A stretch of DNA of 64,000 bases, taken from positions 43,301,804-43,365,803 of the forward strand of contig NC_070605.1 in assembly GCF_027172205.1 (NCBI RefSeq). Direction: 5' to 3'. The translations under genes were made by a program, and so were the position numbers. The notes under the pieces were generated by a model. It made no database searches, was not told the origin of the DNA, and saw only the letters and a list, made by a program, of their open reading frames with translations. This DNA comes from Podarcis raffonei. Lineage: Eukaryota; Chordata; Lepidosauria; Squamata; Lacertidae. This document shows, one piece after another, positions 43,235 through 56,200 of the stretch. The stretch's first letter is position 1. Each line of letters opens with the position of its first letter.

Positions 43235-46193
43235 TTATTCTGCCTCATTATAGAACCAGTTCTAATTGTGAGTGCAATAAAATGATTGCTATATTAGGTG
43301 TTCCCAGTAAATGAAGTGAATATGAGCTCCAAAATTAGGCAAATGAGTCATTTCTATAGCACTGTAATGTTCAAATTTCTTTATAGCCTTTATCTCATTC
43401 CTCTCCAGAATGTGATATTGATCGTTATTATTCCAAATTCACAGAAAGCAAACTGAAAATTGCAATCAAGTGATTTGATGTTCAAGCAGGGCTACTGAAC
43501 TTAGGCTCCTTAGGTCAAATCCCAATGTACCATCCAATAGACCACATTAGTTCTATATTACATTGCTGTGCGCAGCAGGTGAATTTCATGGGCTATAGAG
43601 TGAGTTTATACAAGGTCTGTACAACAATCCCAGACTCCCATCATTCACTTTCTTACTGAACATGCAGTTTTACATTTAAAAATAGACCATATTTGATGCC
43701 GGAAAAGCAGCAATGTTGCTGTTCACAGACAAAGCTGCCTTTCAGAGTCATGACGGAGAATAATCCCAATGTGAGCTCTTCTTTGTTTGATAAAACAGGC
43801 ACATAAATGAAAATGCTGGTCTCTTCAGCAACTCTGCTCCATAGAGGGTAGGTGAGGGGGCTTGATGATGAAAGTTTTTGGTGCACACAGATTCTATCAG
43901 TTAAAACTGTTCAGATCCATGGGACCCAACAGGACAAGAGAAATCACTTTATATCATCTTAAGTGTTCTAGATTTTAGGTGGTAAGGGCCACTTATGTAG
44001 GACGCTCAATTGCCTTCCAATAATAAAATGCTTTTATTTTCACTGGTAAAGCGATACTGAGAAAAGAACATTCATATTTCTCCACAAAACATTTTGCATT
44101 TTCACAGCAGTGTTGTATATTCATGAACATGGTAAGTCAGAAAACTTGTGATTACTTCTGTGCAATCTGTTTAGGTCACTCAGTCTTTGTATTAAGAGTT
44201 TGGTTTTTTTACAACTACAGAAGTGCAATTTTGAAAAGTGTTTTTAGAATCATTATTTAAATGTTTAAAAATTTAAAGACACAGATTTTATCTATTTTTT
44301 TGATGTTTCAGTGTTATTGATTAGTTTGTATTGATACAATTGTCTTGAGGCCTAATAACAGCTGGAAGTTTGTTTAATATCCTGGCTTGTTGTGAAGCTT
44401 GTAACCAGTTTCCCAGTTGGGATGTAATGGAAAGCTATGGTTAAGCTTGCTGGTTTAACTGGTTGGATTGTGAAGGGAAGAGTTGAAGGCTGTGTGCATG
44501 GGACAAAAGAGTTGCCAATATCTTAGTTTATAATTTATATTTGGGTTTATTTGGGGCAGAGCATTTGCCTACTTGCATATTAAAATCCCATGGTGCCATT
44601 CAGATGAACAGATTACAGCAACCTTCTCCTCCGACTGGATTTTCCCTTGGGAAATGCCCTAATTCTTGGGCTTTCAGCAGTGTTCCATGTGCATGCATTC
44701 TATTACAGAGAGCAAAGAATGTTTATGACAGAAACGAAGATTTCAAGAATTATTATCAAGACACCTCCAAAACCAGAATGCAATCTAGACTAGATATTAA
44801 AAGGACCAGCAAATTTTTGTTGTGATTGATGACATCTATGCTATAAACAACTTCACAATGGTTGTGAGCCTCTATTTTCAAAGAAAAACAAGGAAATGCA
44901 CTTGGAAAAGTTTGACAGTGTAGTCAATCTTTAATTTCAAAGCCCCATATTTAGTCCTGTTTCTCAAGTACTTTCCCCTTTTTCAGACACTGCTTTCTTC
45001 TTTTGTGTAAAGGCAAAGAACAATTAACTTGAGCCAATTCTGTGAGGTTCCGACAGCCCACTCTGAAAACCCCATTCATCTTTACAACAACCTATTAAGA
45101 CAGGGGTGGCGAACTAGATCCAGCCAGCAGGCCAGATCCTAGGTTCTTCCAAATCCAGGCTACCACTTCGACAGTCGGCTGATAAATTATTCCTCTGTGG
45201 TGTGGCAAGTCGCACTAGAAAAGAAAATCCAAGCTAAGTGAGCCTTGAAGCAAAGCTACAGCCTATAAAATGAGAGGCAGTGACTTTAGTCCTGCTTTCA
45301 ACAGGCATCCTTCCTAAGGAACTCAGAAGCACAGCCAGTCCCAGTAGGTTTGCTCTCACCACAGATCAGCAGTGACAGCAAACCTCCTTTCCCAATACAC
45401 AACCAGGAGTGCACTTTAAGGCTCCCAACTGCACATTAGCAGCTGCATCTCTACCTGCCCCACACCTGAAATTAGGTCTGCAGGCTGGAGGTTCCCCACC
45501 TGATTTAAGATAATGCATTTATCCAATTGCAAATACAGATGTGAAATTGAGGCTGAATAGGGGGCATAGTGCAACTTAAATAATTGATTTAAGCAGATAA
45601 TCAGGCTGTGAGACTTTTCAACAAACCACAAAGAGCTGACAGATTTACCCCTTTTCAAGTCGAATCTGCGCAGTACACAGACTCCCTCACCCACCCTGAC
45701 CTGTCACATATAAATACACCCACTTCTCATGTATGCTAGCCAATGTGCACATAAAGCCCAGTACAAGAGTTTTGCACTTCACCCGGGTATTCGATTTCTG
45801 GTTTGCGAAGGCCAAATGTAGAACCCAGGAAAGCTATGCATTCAAGGGCTACCCGCCCCCCCGCTGCCTTCACCCTGTATAAATCGGGCCTTTGTTCAAA
45901 CCAGCCTTTACTTAATGATCACCCAGGGACACCTTGAATAAAATCTCCAAATAAATTGCACGACAGCACATTTTCTTTTCAGATAGGAGCAGGTGCATTA
46001 AACAAACAGCAAGCAAGCGGCATAAAATGAGATTACACAGCAGTCAAAAACAAAACAACCGGCAGATAGATTTGCAGAGTCCCTTTTGTTAACCGGAACC
46101 CCAGTTGCTGGAGAAGCCCGCCGGGTGCCGTCCCTTAAGGCGCCTCCGGCGACCCAGACACTACCGAGCACTCCCAGCTGAAAGGGAGCCGCT
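43235..46193. other. Intergenic, no recognised feature
   Basis: Nearly 3 kb without a recognised gene, repeat family or splice-bounded frame. CpG density rises from about 46,080, toward the GPR89 promoter. Confidence 0.4.
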
Positions 46194-46201
46194 GTCGCCC
46201 T

Positions 46202-46322
46202 ACGGGCGTAGCCAAGGGGGGCGGGACAGGGAGGGGCAGCTGCCCCACCCCTAAATCCATAAAAGTACGTAGCTAACTAAGGTTCTGCTCCCCCACAACA
46301 AAAATCCTGCCTACGCCCCTGC
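46202..46322. mobile_element. Short hAT MITE with 8-bp TSD
   Basis: GTCGCCCT occurs at 46,194-46,201 and 46,323-46,330. Between them ACGGGCGTAGCCAAGGGGGG faces AAAATCCTGCCTACGCCCCTG, the inverted hAT-type CAGGGGCGTAGGC end. It interrupts the GC-rich sequence upstream of GPR89. Confidence 0.85.
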
Positions 46323-46491
46323 GTCGCCCTCCTCTCAGCCTCTTCCCCGATCGCTTCTTCAGCTCCGTCCTCCTGATCCCCCAAAGCCTCGCCTCTATGG
46401 GACTCGCGCAAGTTTAATATCGGAAATGCAGGTTATGTGAGCGGCTCTAATATCCTATCTCTAAGGCCCCCTCTTGACCCTCCCAGCTATA

Positions 46492-46537
46492 AACATGTAT
46501 AGATATATACATGTATAGATATATACATGTATAGATG
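46492..46537. repeat. 16-bp tandem repeat, ACATGTATAGATATAT
   Basis: Almost three units in a row. Confidence 0.9.
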
Positions 46538-46624
46538 TATGGTGGATGTCTCTCTATATTCAGACCCTAGTTTGCCTTTCTTCTCCTGGGTTACAAATGA
46601 GAGTTACCCATAGAAAACAACTCT

Positions 46625-46745
46625 AAATATAATATAATATAATATAATATAATATAATATAATATAATATAATATAATATAATATAATATAATATAATAA
46701 ATATAATATAATATAATATAATATAATATAATATAATATAATTAA
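46625..46745. repeat. (AATAT)n pentanucleotide array
   Basis: More than twenty units with one AATAAATATAAT interruption, followed by A/T-rich TATATTAATA sequence to about 46,795. It sits about 450-600 bp upstream of the GPR89 start codon. Confidence 0.97.
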
Positions 46746-46989
46746 TAAATATATTATTAAAATATATATATTAATATATATATATTAATAAAACCCTTTT
46801 ATGTAATATTTGCTATTGGGCAGAAGCGTGTTCCGCTTTTCCGAAGGCAGCAGCAGCAGCATAGGCAGTTCATGCCTTCCCCCAGCAGGTTAGATCTACA
46901 GTAATTTCGTTTTATTTTATTTTAGGTGGTTGGGGAAGCCACCTAAAGAAACCGGGAAGTTCCATCTCCAGAAAAGGCGATGAGCTATT

Positions 46990-47221
46990 CTTCTCATTTC
47001 CTATCTCTATGTCCTATGACTCCGTGGCCACGCCTCCCCGATCGTGGCGCCTTGTAATGAGGCAGCGGAAAGGGGGCGGGGCCAAGTCGAGGTGCTCTGA
47101 GTTGACGCTCGCGAGCCCGACTGAGTCAGTGGAGAAGTGGCCGTTGGGACTTGGGGAGGGGGATAGGTTGAGTGTGTGAGAGAGACGCATCTCTCCCTTT
47201 CGGGAGGGTTTTCTCTCCACT
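46990..47221 (+). promoter_or_regulatory. GPR89: GPR89 TATA-less, GC-rich promoter / 5' UTR
   Basis: CpG-rich sequence immediately before the start codon holds an Sp1-type box (GGGGGCGGGGCC at 47,072-47,083) and an AP-1-like TGAGTCA (47,122-47,128), with no TATA box at a sensible distance. This fits a housekeeping gene. The transcription start cannot be fixed from sequence alone. Confidence 0.6.
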
Positions 47222-50200
47222 ATGAGCTTCCTGATTGACTCCAGCATCATGGTCGTATCTCAGGTAACGAGGCCCCCGCTCCTTCCCTCTTTCTCCCCCC
47301 CCACAGCCACAGCTATGTCACCCCCCCACGAAAAAGGAGTTGGAACTTCCTAGTCTTCTCATCCCACTTAAGCTCGGCAGAACGAGGCGATAGGAAGGTG
47401 GACGGGACCACTTCCGGCTGCAGGTGGAGGAGGATGGACTGTACCATTTTTGAAAGTGGGCGGGGGGAGAGACCCACATTTTCCAGTAGCTTCAATATGA
47501 TAAAAAGGAAAAAAGAGAGACAAGCCCGGTGGCACAGAAGGGATTGGGCTGGGTTGGAACTTCTCTGCTTGCAGAGCTCTCTCTTTCCAGATTTTTCACT
47601 TGCAGGAACCTCCAGGAGCAATAACATTTACCTGTACTCTGAAGAGGTGCACCTGTTCTGCTAGCTCATTGTGCAGCATCTGTAGACTAGGCCTCTGCCA
47701 GCTTATGCCAAAATAGAGTGGGAGGTGGGCTAGGGCCCTCCCACCTTATCATGTGGCAAGCGCTCTCTCTGTCTCTCCCTCCCTGCCAACTGCAAGCTTT
47801 CAACTTGTTTCCCATGTTTGTTAAAGGGGATGCTGCATTTCAGAAGTGGCTTATGGGGTCCATTTTTATCCATGGCTCTTCAGATTGCTTGTGGGGTTCT
47901 TGGCATACTTGGTTTGTGGGATTATTATTAATTAAACTGCCTACTTGCTTGTTACACCAAAGGCGTCTAAGTGAGTTGCAACTTAAAAACATAAGAAAAA
48001 GTAAAAGCACATTGTAACCTACCCATTTACACAAAAACACATGTGGGTCATGAGCACAGGAAATTCCTTGTAAGGATGACCATGTTTATATTTCATATCT
48101 TCGGTGTCCTGGTGTGTTAGGGTGGATTACAGTACTTTAAAATAAACATTTACAAATAGTTCAAAACTCAAGTACTTATGGCCAGACTTTTGTTAGTTTT
48201 TTTGAAGGATGTTGAAACATAGACATTTATAATCAGCATTTTCTTAAGTTGCTGGACTTTTAAACTGCTGCTATGCTTTAGTTTTAGAGTTGGATAATAT
48301 ATGTATTTTTAAAACCGTTTTATGGTGTTGTTATGCAAGCCACTTTGGAAGAGATTTGTCTTGAAAGGTGGCATATCAATGCATGAAACAAATACAATAG
48401 GATTGCATTGTCAGTGTTCTAATGACACATAATTCCAGACGTTCAAAACCTTGGATAAAAAGTATATTGACTCCCACTCTCTTCTGTTTTTAATGTGCCA
48501 GAACAAATAGATGAAGTATTGCTGCTATCTTCTCATGTGGCATGGCTTCAGTGTTTGAAACTCCCATTGTTCAAGGTGCATTTTGCAACACGGAATTTCA
48601 TTAGCGCGAGCAGTTTCTTATCTCTGGGTGCAGTACTATGCCTGAGATTTCAGATTAAAACTGTAGAGTGGAAGGAAAGGAGAAACCTTTTCTGCCTCTC
48701 CATGTCCAGCTACTCTCAAGACTGGAGAAGAGACCCTCTTAAGAATATTACGGGGGTGGGCAGGGGAAGGACACTAGACCATGTGAAAAATGAACAATAT
48801 TTTATCTGCAGCTTATTTTCAGCTTTGTATTCTTGTTATAAAAAGCACACCTAGACATTCTGTTGTTGCACCCATAACCTAGGTTTAAGGTGCTATTTAG
48901 CTACTAGTTTTCATTATCTCAGTTTCTAACACTGCATGGCTTCATATTTTAGAAACCTCCCCCCCCCAAAAAAAATACTGTTTATTTGTTCTAGGAAGAA
49001 ACAAATCCCAATCTAGTTACACCACAGTTAAAAACAACTTTTATTTGGGTGTATCAAATATCTTACTTTGAAAGCAGCAATATACCTGCATATACTAAGA
49101 AATTTTAAGATTTCAGAATTTTGAAACTGCAAAATTTGAGACCATTAACTGCCCTTCTGTCCCTCTGCAGGTGCTATTCTTTGGATTTGGATGGCTGTTC
49201 TTCATGCGTCGGCTCTTCAAGGATTATGAGGTGGGGACCATCAACTGTAACTTTATTGTGATCTGAAAGTGAAGCTGCCAATCTAGGAAGATGTAAAGTT
49301 GAGTTCAAATAATTTAGGAAACAATCCTGAAGCAGATGTCAGTTGATCTGCAGGATCCTAAGCATCCTTGTTCTCCTGAAATGTCCCCAAACTGGTTGCA
49401 AAATTCTGCCAGCCCTGGATTTATTTTCTCCTACAGTGAGGGAAACCTTACAGAAACTGACCATGACAGGAAGAATAAGAAAACGCCTGTCCCTCCACCT
49501 TCTGCCCTGGCTGGCAGTTTCTCTGCTGGGAATCTCACTCCTTCAGATTGTTATACCATCTTATACCTGCTTACCTGAGAAGAAGCGCTTTTGGACTCAG
49601 GGGCTTACTTAGGAAGCCACCTTATACCAAGTTGGAGCAGTTGTCCATCCAGCTCAGCACTACTTGGAGAGGCTGGGGATTGAAAGTAGATGTTCCATAT
49701 TCAAAGCAGATGATCTACACCAAGCTATGGTCCATGCTTACTTCTGAGTAGGTTTGCATATTGGCTAGCTCCCTAGGGGAACCTTTGACTATCCAGATGT
49801 TAACAAATGACAACTCCCATCAGCCTCAGCAGGCATGGACAGTGGTTAGGGATGATGGGAGTTGTAGTTCAGCAAGAACTGGAGGTTCAAAGGCCATAAA
49901 CCTAAGCACATTCACTTAAGTGAAAACCTTATTGAGACATAGTTGTGAGTAGTTATGCATTGGAATGGATTTTAGGACTCCTTACTGTTATGTTTGTTTG
50001 ATCAGTTGGATCAAAACACAGTTTAGAGTTTATTTGCTTACAATTTTAAAAAGATTTTCTGCATTTAATCAGATGTCAGAGAAAATAGTTACAGGAGGCG
50101 AAATAATTATCTGTTAACCTATCAATTAAGGCTTATTTGAGAACTTGGGTATAGGTCCCATTGTATGTTTACATCTTAAAGCACCGACATATTCTTTCCA

Positions 50201-53200
50201 CTCATAAATGAATGTCAAATACTTTGCTTGTGGAAGTGACTTCTGTTTCTGCTCTACTGGCTTTATTACAGGTGCGGCAGTATGTTGTACAGGTTGTCTT
50301 CTCTGTCACCTTTGCGTTTTCCTGCACCATGTTTGAACTTATCATTTTTGAGATACTAGGGGTCCTAAACAGCAGGTAAGCATAGCAGCTAATGTTAGAA
50401 TGTTTCAGACAGGACTGTCACCTTAATGCCTTTGATGGGCTCATTTATTTGTTTCATTCTGGTCCTGTCAAGCTATAAATGATTAGGAATGATTTTAAAA
50501 TTTCCTCTGTGGTGATGATCTGGTAGTGAACAGCCCTTATTTTATTTTTCAGCTCTAGGTATTTTCACTGGAAGTTGAACCTCTGTGTCATTTTGCTTGT
50601 CCTTGTATTCATGGTTCCCTTTTACATCGGCTACTTTGTTGTGAGCAACATCCGATTGTGTAAGTTTGCATGTAGCTTGAAACGCTATAGTGGCCCAAGC
50701 ACTTTAGGTTGCCAGCCAAAGTAACACTTGTCATTCCAAATAATATTTTTTGACTTTCTTTGTTATTAATTTTAGTGCACAGACACAGACTGCTTTTTGC
50801 CTGTGTTGTCTGGCTGACATTCATGTATTTCTTCTGGAAACTGGGGGATCCATTCCCTATCCTCAGTCCAAAACATGGTGAGTTTCATACAACATTTCAG
50901 TTCATTGTCTGCTGCTTATGAGCTCCCTGAAATGAATCACTGTGTGTAGCGTACAGTATCTGTACATAGCATACCTGACTATTTATGCTTGATCTGTGCT
51001 GAAAAAAGGGACCCTCATGTTTAATGGTATTGTGGGGAAAAGTCAGGATCTCTGAATTAATGAGTGGTTTTTGTTGACACTTGATAGATCAGATACTCAT
51101 ACCACACAATCCAGTGCATATTTACTCACAGGTTTCTTTCTTAGACTGCAGTTCTAACTATGTTTACGCAAAAGTAAGACCTGTTGAATTCATTGGGGCT
51201 TACTTCCAGGTAAGTGGGGTTAGGACTGCAGCCTTGGATGCTTTCTTATGTCACCTGGATCTTTATTAGCCCTCTAAAGTTGCAACAGGCACCTGCAATC
51301 ACATGCTCGTTTTGTAAAAATAGTAAGTCCCGAGGAAATCCTGACCTATAAAATTTATTATTTCTAGAAAAAGTTTTTCAGCACATGGTGTGTCCTTCAG
51401 AAATTGAGTATTCCTTTGCTTATCGCAAGAGGTGTATGAGATGGCACAACATTTTTTCTAGTATCCTTACAGAAGAGTACTCACATCTCTTTGAAATTAT
51501 GCAACTAGATGCTAAATAACTGAAGCTATGCTAGGAATTTTAGAACAAAATGATTTGTGCAAATGTAACTGTAGTGCTTTTCTGCTTTTCTGTATTCTCG
51601 AGAACATAGTGACAGAATTAACTTAATATTTTCTTTTCTGTTAGGAATTCTATCCATAGAACAACTCATCAGTCGAGTGGGAGTGATTGGGGTGACCCTC
51701 ATGGCTCTACTTTCGGGGTTTGGTGCAGTCAATTGCCCATACACATATATGTCTTATTTTCTCAGGTAAATGGTGTTTCTTGATTTTTGTTTCCTTCAGC
51801 ACCAAGTTTTCAGAAATGCCTTCTTGGAGTTGGTAGTTTCACCCCCATCCCCTCTGTAGGAAGCTGATTGTCAGGACTGGTCGCTGTCCTCTTCAGATCA
51901 CCACACAAACGCTTCTTGTTCTTTTATAACTTTTTATTGTGTATTAACCAAATAATCTTATAAACAGTTCTTAACTATTATTCCTCAGAGTCACTTCTTT
52001 CAGATACCTTCTGAGCTCTGCTTCTCCGTGACCAGCCACTCTCAAAATGGCGAAGCCGCCTTTCCCTTTGTTTTCCCACTCTTTTTTCTAACCTCCTGGC
52101 TAGAGCTGGCCTGTATCTCCCCTCCTCCGAATCTGAGCTAGAACTTAACCCTTGCCTTTCCTGGGAACAGCCGGTCCCTCCCTGTTGTTCCTCTTGCTCC
52201 GTTCTATTAGATTCACTGCTCTCCTTCCCCCCTTGGGGAATGCTTTCTCCCTCTGATAAACTGAAAACTTCTAACTCCTCCCTGACACTGATTCTAGCAT
52301 TATATGTGCAGTCTTATTATTGGCCCTATCTAGAATATGAGTATTTGTTGCTCACTATGCTCCACTGGAACTGGGTTAAGAGGGGTGGGTCAGAATTGGG
52401 GAAGCTTTGGGTTGGCCATTACTGTTAGAACCATATCAATAGGTTTGTATGGGTGTCTGTTACAGGAACGTGACAGATGCAGACATTCTAGCTCTGGAGC
52501 GCCGTCTCCTCCAAACCATGGACATGATCATCAGCAAGAAGAAAAGGTGAGACCAACTACAGCAGGAAATCCTTTTACTTCTTTTCAAGTAACTTCATCA
52601 CAGAAACTTGCCAGTGGATGGGTAATTTCTATTGTTTAGAGGATCAGAGAATAAAAGAGCTAAAATAGTTACAAAACTGATGAACTGGATGGAATGAGTT
52701 TGTTTAAAATATTCTTATACTACCTCTTTTTTTAAAAAAATAAATAAATCAAGAGGCGGTTAACAAAAATACAACTTATTAAAATTGTGATAAAGCAAAA
52801 ATATAAGAGCTCTACAAAAATAAAAACCAATATAAAACAACCCATAGCAGATATTACAAGGTCACTGGAGGTAGTTATTGAAGGCCTGGGAGAAAAAAGT
52901 CAGTTTTAAGCAATCGCAGAATGAACATCATTGGTCACTGCTTGCCTTTTACAAGAGAGGTAATGATTCCACAAGTGGGTTCCTCTCCTGACAAAGGGCT
53001 TCCATTGTGGCTAATTTGGTCCCCAAACCATCCTGAAGTGACTCATATCAATTTCTTCCAAGAGTGCCTTGAGCTGAGCTGCCACCACCCTTGTGTTGTG
53101 CCATTAGATGTGAATTAGATGCCACAGAAAGGGGAGTCAATTGGCCTCTATGTTGTGCCTGTTTCATATGCTCCATGAGGCACCCAAGTTTTGATTTTCA

Positions 53201-56200
53201 TGGGTAGAACTGCCAACTGCATAAATAATACTGATCATGTTTTCAGTAAAGAAGTTTCTATGTTATATTATGATGAATTGTTTCAGGATGACATGAGCTG
53301 CACTGATAGATAGCATATAAATGATGACATAAGTAAAATAAACGTAAACTTTGTGAACTAATGCTGTTACTTTAATAGCTGAAGTCTGCAGAAAAGCTTT
53401 GTATTATCTTTATTACCTAGGAGCAAAATAAAATAAATTATTTTATCAGTACCTAATTGTGGAGGCCTCCTGACTCTTACCTAATGACATGGAAGTCAGC
53501 TACTGATACTGCTTAGGAAATGCACAATCACCACTTTCCTGAATTGTGTTAATATACACTTTTTCAAAAGTTTGTCTGTTACGTTGACAGCAACGTTCTG
53601 AATTCCAGATTTTGAAAAATCTAAACTTTGAAATGTGATGATTTGTTTTTGGTTCTAGTTTGTATCTCTCTTTTTTAGCACTTGACTTTTCCTCCCAATC
53701 AGGATAGCGATGGTTCACAGAAACATGTTCCAGAGAGGGGAAGTTAACAACAAGCCCACTGGTTTCTGGGGGATGATAAAAAGTGTGGCATCATCTTCAC
53801 CAGGCAGCGAAAGTATCCTTTATTTCCTTAGTTCTACTTTGGGGAATGGGAAAGGGGGAAACCATAACGGAGCTGAGTTGTGATAAAAGGAAAAGGGGGA
53901 AATGTAAGGATCCCATTTACTATTGTGCAGATAACAGACTATGCAGAATCCCTTACCTTCCACTCCTTGAGATTAGCATACCTCAAGAGTGAACAACTCT
54001 TAACTCAAGCCTAAGCACCAGGGCCTGATCTAGTGAGGGCACTTATGCTCATACCCACTTCTACATAAGTGAGAAATTATCATAGATGTTGGCTGATGGG
54101 AAATATGGAACTGGGCATGGATTTAGTTATGTAGCCTCAATATATCAGTACCATGCATTGTTATCTTCCCTTCTATGTGTCTCCTTACCTGACTGCAATG
54201 ACAGTTCTGTTTTTTCCTGGCTGCTGGATATACCCAGTGACATGAGGCAGAAAACATACAGCAACATGATTTTCAGGGGACCGATAAGCTGCCTTGGATT
54301 AGTATTGCTATATTTTAGTATACAACGTGCATCCTCAGTTGTAATCCTGCAGGTGGCAGCAGTGTACAGTTGTTTCTGATTTGTAGCCCAGGAGTTAGAA
54401 AGTAAAGGACCTGTTATTTCAGAAAATGTCAAGGCTTTTTTTTCATGCGATGGCTCAGGAATGAAAAGGAATATTGAAATATGTATTGTTTTTGGATGGT
54501 ATTATACATGATTTTGTCCTTGACAACTGTCATTTACCAGATCTGGCAGTTATCCAGCAGGAGGTAGATGCTTTGGAGGAGCTGAGTCAGCAGCTTTTCT
54601 TGGAAACTGCTGACCTGCATGCTACCAAGGTGCAGGCAAAGGGGGACTGTTCTCATGCCTGATGGGTGGGTGAAAGGGAAAAAAGACTTTAGAAATCTAC
54701 CAGCAAGCGAACACGATACAGGAGACGTAGCTTTATGATACTCTGATAAGTAGCCATTAGCCCTCTCTGGGATCATGTCCTCTAGAGTAAATCCCAGTTT
54801 TATGTTGCATTTGGTTATCCCAGTCTAGATATATTTTTGTTCATATTATTGCTATTTGCACTTCTTGATCACTTTTTAAAAATTCTAACTCAAAGTGACT
54901 TTTAAAAAGCAACATAAAACTAAAGCAGAGTAAAAGCCAAAAACACATTCATAACACATCCCACCTGCTTTAGTAGATAATTCTGCAGATAATTCAAGGC
55001 CCATGGCTTAGTGGAAGAGACAAAGTTTTGCCGGGTGCCTAAAAGTAGATAGTGATCACTGCAGGTGTGCTTACCTTTATTTATCAAGGCTTCATCAAGT
55101 GGTCAATATGTGTGCCTTATTGAAACTTATTGAAAGGGAAAGCATGAATGCTGTTGTAACATTAAGGGCATTCCTGGAAGCTTGGAGACCTGGGCTTATT
55201 CTGTTGTGTCACTTGAATTTATACACTCCAGGGCCTATGCAAACGTGGCTCTGGCAGCACAGATTCTTCATCTGTAAAGGGGCCTGCTTACTTTTTCTGT
55301 CACATGGTCTGTATGAGATGGAAATCGTTTTATTTCATGATAAGAAACCCACGAGATATGATGTGCTGGTTTTAGAATGCATTTGGATGCCTCCTGAACC
55401 TGAACTTTTTCTTCTTTGCAGGAGAGGATAGAATACTCTAAAACATTCCAAGGGAAATACTTTAACTTTCTGGGCTACTTTTTCTCAATCTACTGTGTCT
55501 GGAAAATTTTTATGGTATGTATCTGTGCCATTGGAATAGCAGTTTATATTTTGCAAAGGCTGTGCTTGGAAGGAGAGATTTCTGCATCTTGTAATCTTAA
55601 TATGTAAATATTATTCAGCAGCTAGAGTTCAGGCAGTTTTTAAAATTGACCTCTCATTGAATTTCAGTAAGACTGATTTTGAGGCCAGAGTGTGATGTCC
55701 ATCTTATAGCTACATAGTATCACTGGGCAGTATTGCCTGTCTCTTTGTGTTTGTGTGTGTGCGCGCATGTGCATGCACATCCATGCTTTGTAGTCTGTTT
55801 ACCATGCTGGGCAATTTCCCGTGAAAGCAGTGGTGTATGTGTGATGTTTTTAGTGAAGGTAGCCTAAGTAATATGATGCCTCTTTCTCTCTCATTATCAG
55901 GCAACAATCAATATTGTATTTGACAGAGTTGGAAAGACGGACCCAGTCACACGAGGAATTGAGATAACTGTGAACTATTTGGGGATCCAGTTTGATGTGA
56001 GGACTGTTTTAAAATCCACCTTCTTTCTTCAGTGTTCCTTTATTCTTATTTTATTCTACTCTGTTCTGAGCTGGCTATTAATTCAGTGTGCTAACTACTT
56101 CTAATAATCTCTGTAGATATTGAAGTGAGTGATTCTAAAACTTTAGAAAATTCATATATATCACTGGGTTTTCAATAGAACTATGCATCTTTAAAATTTA

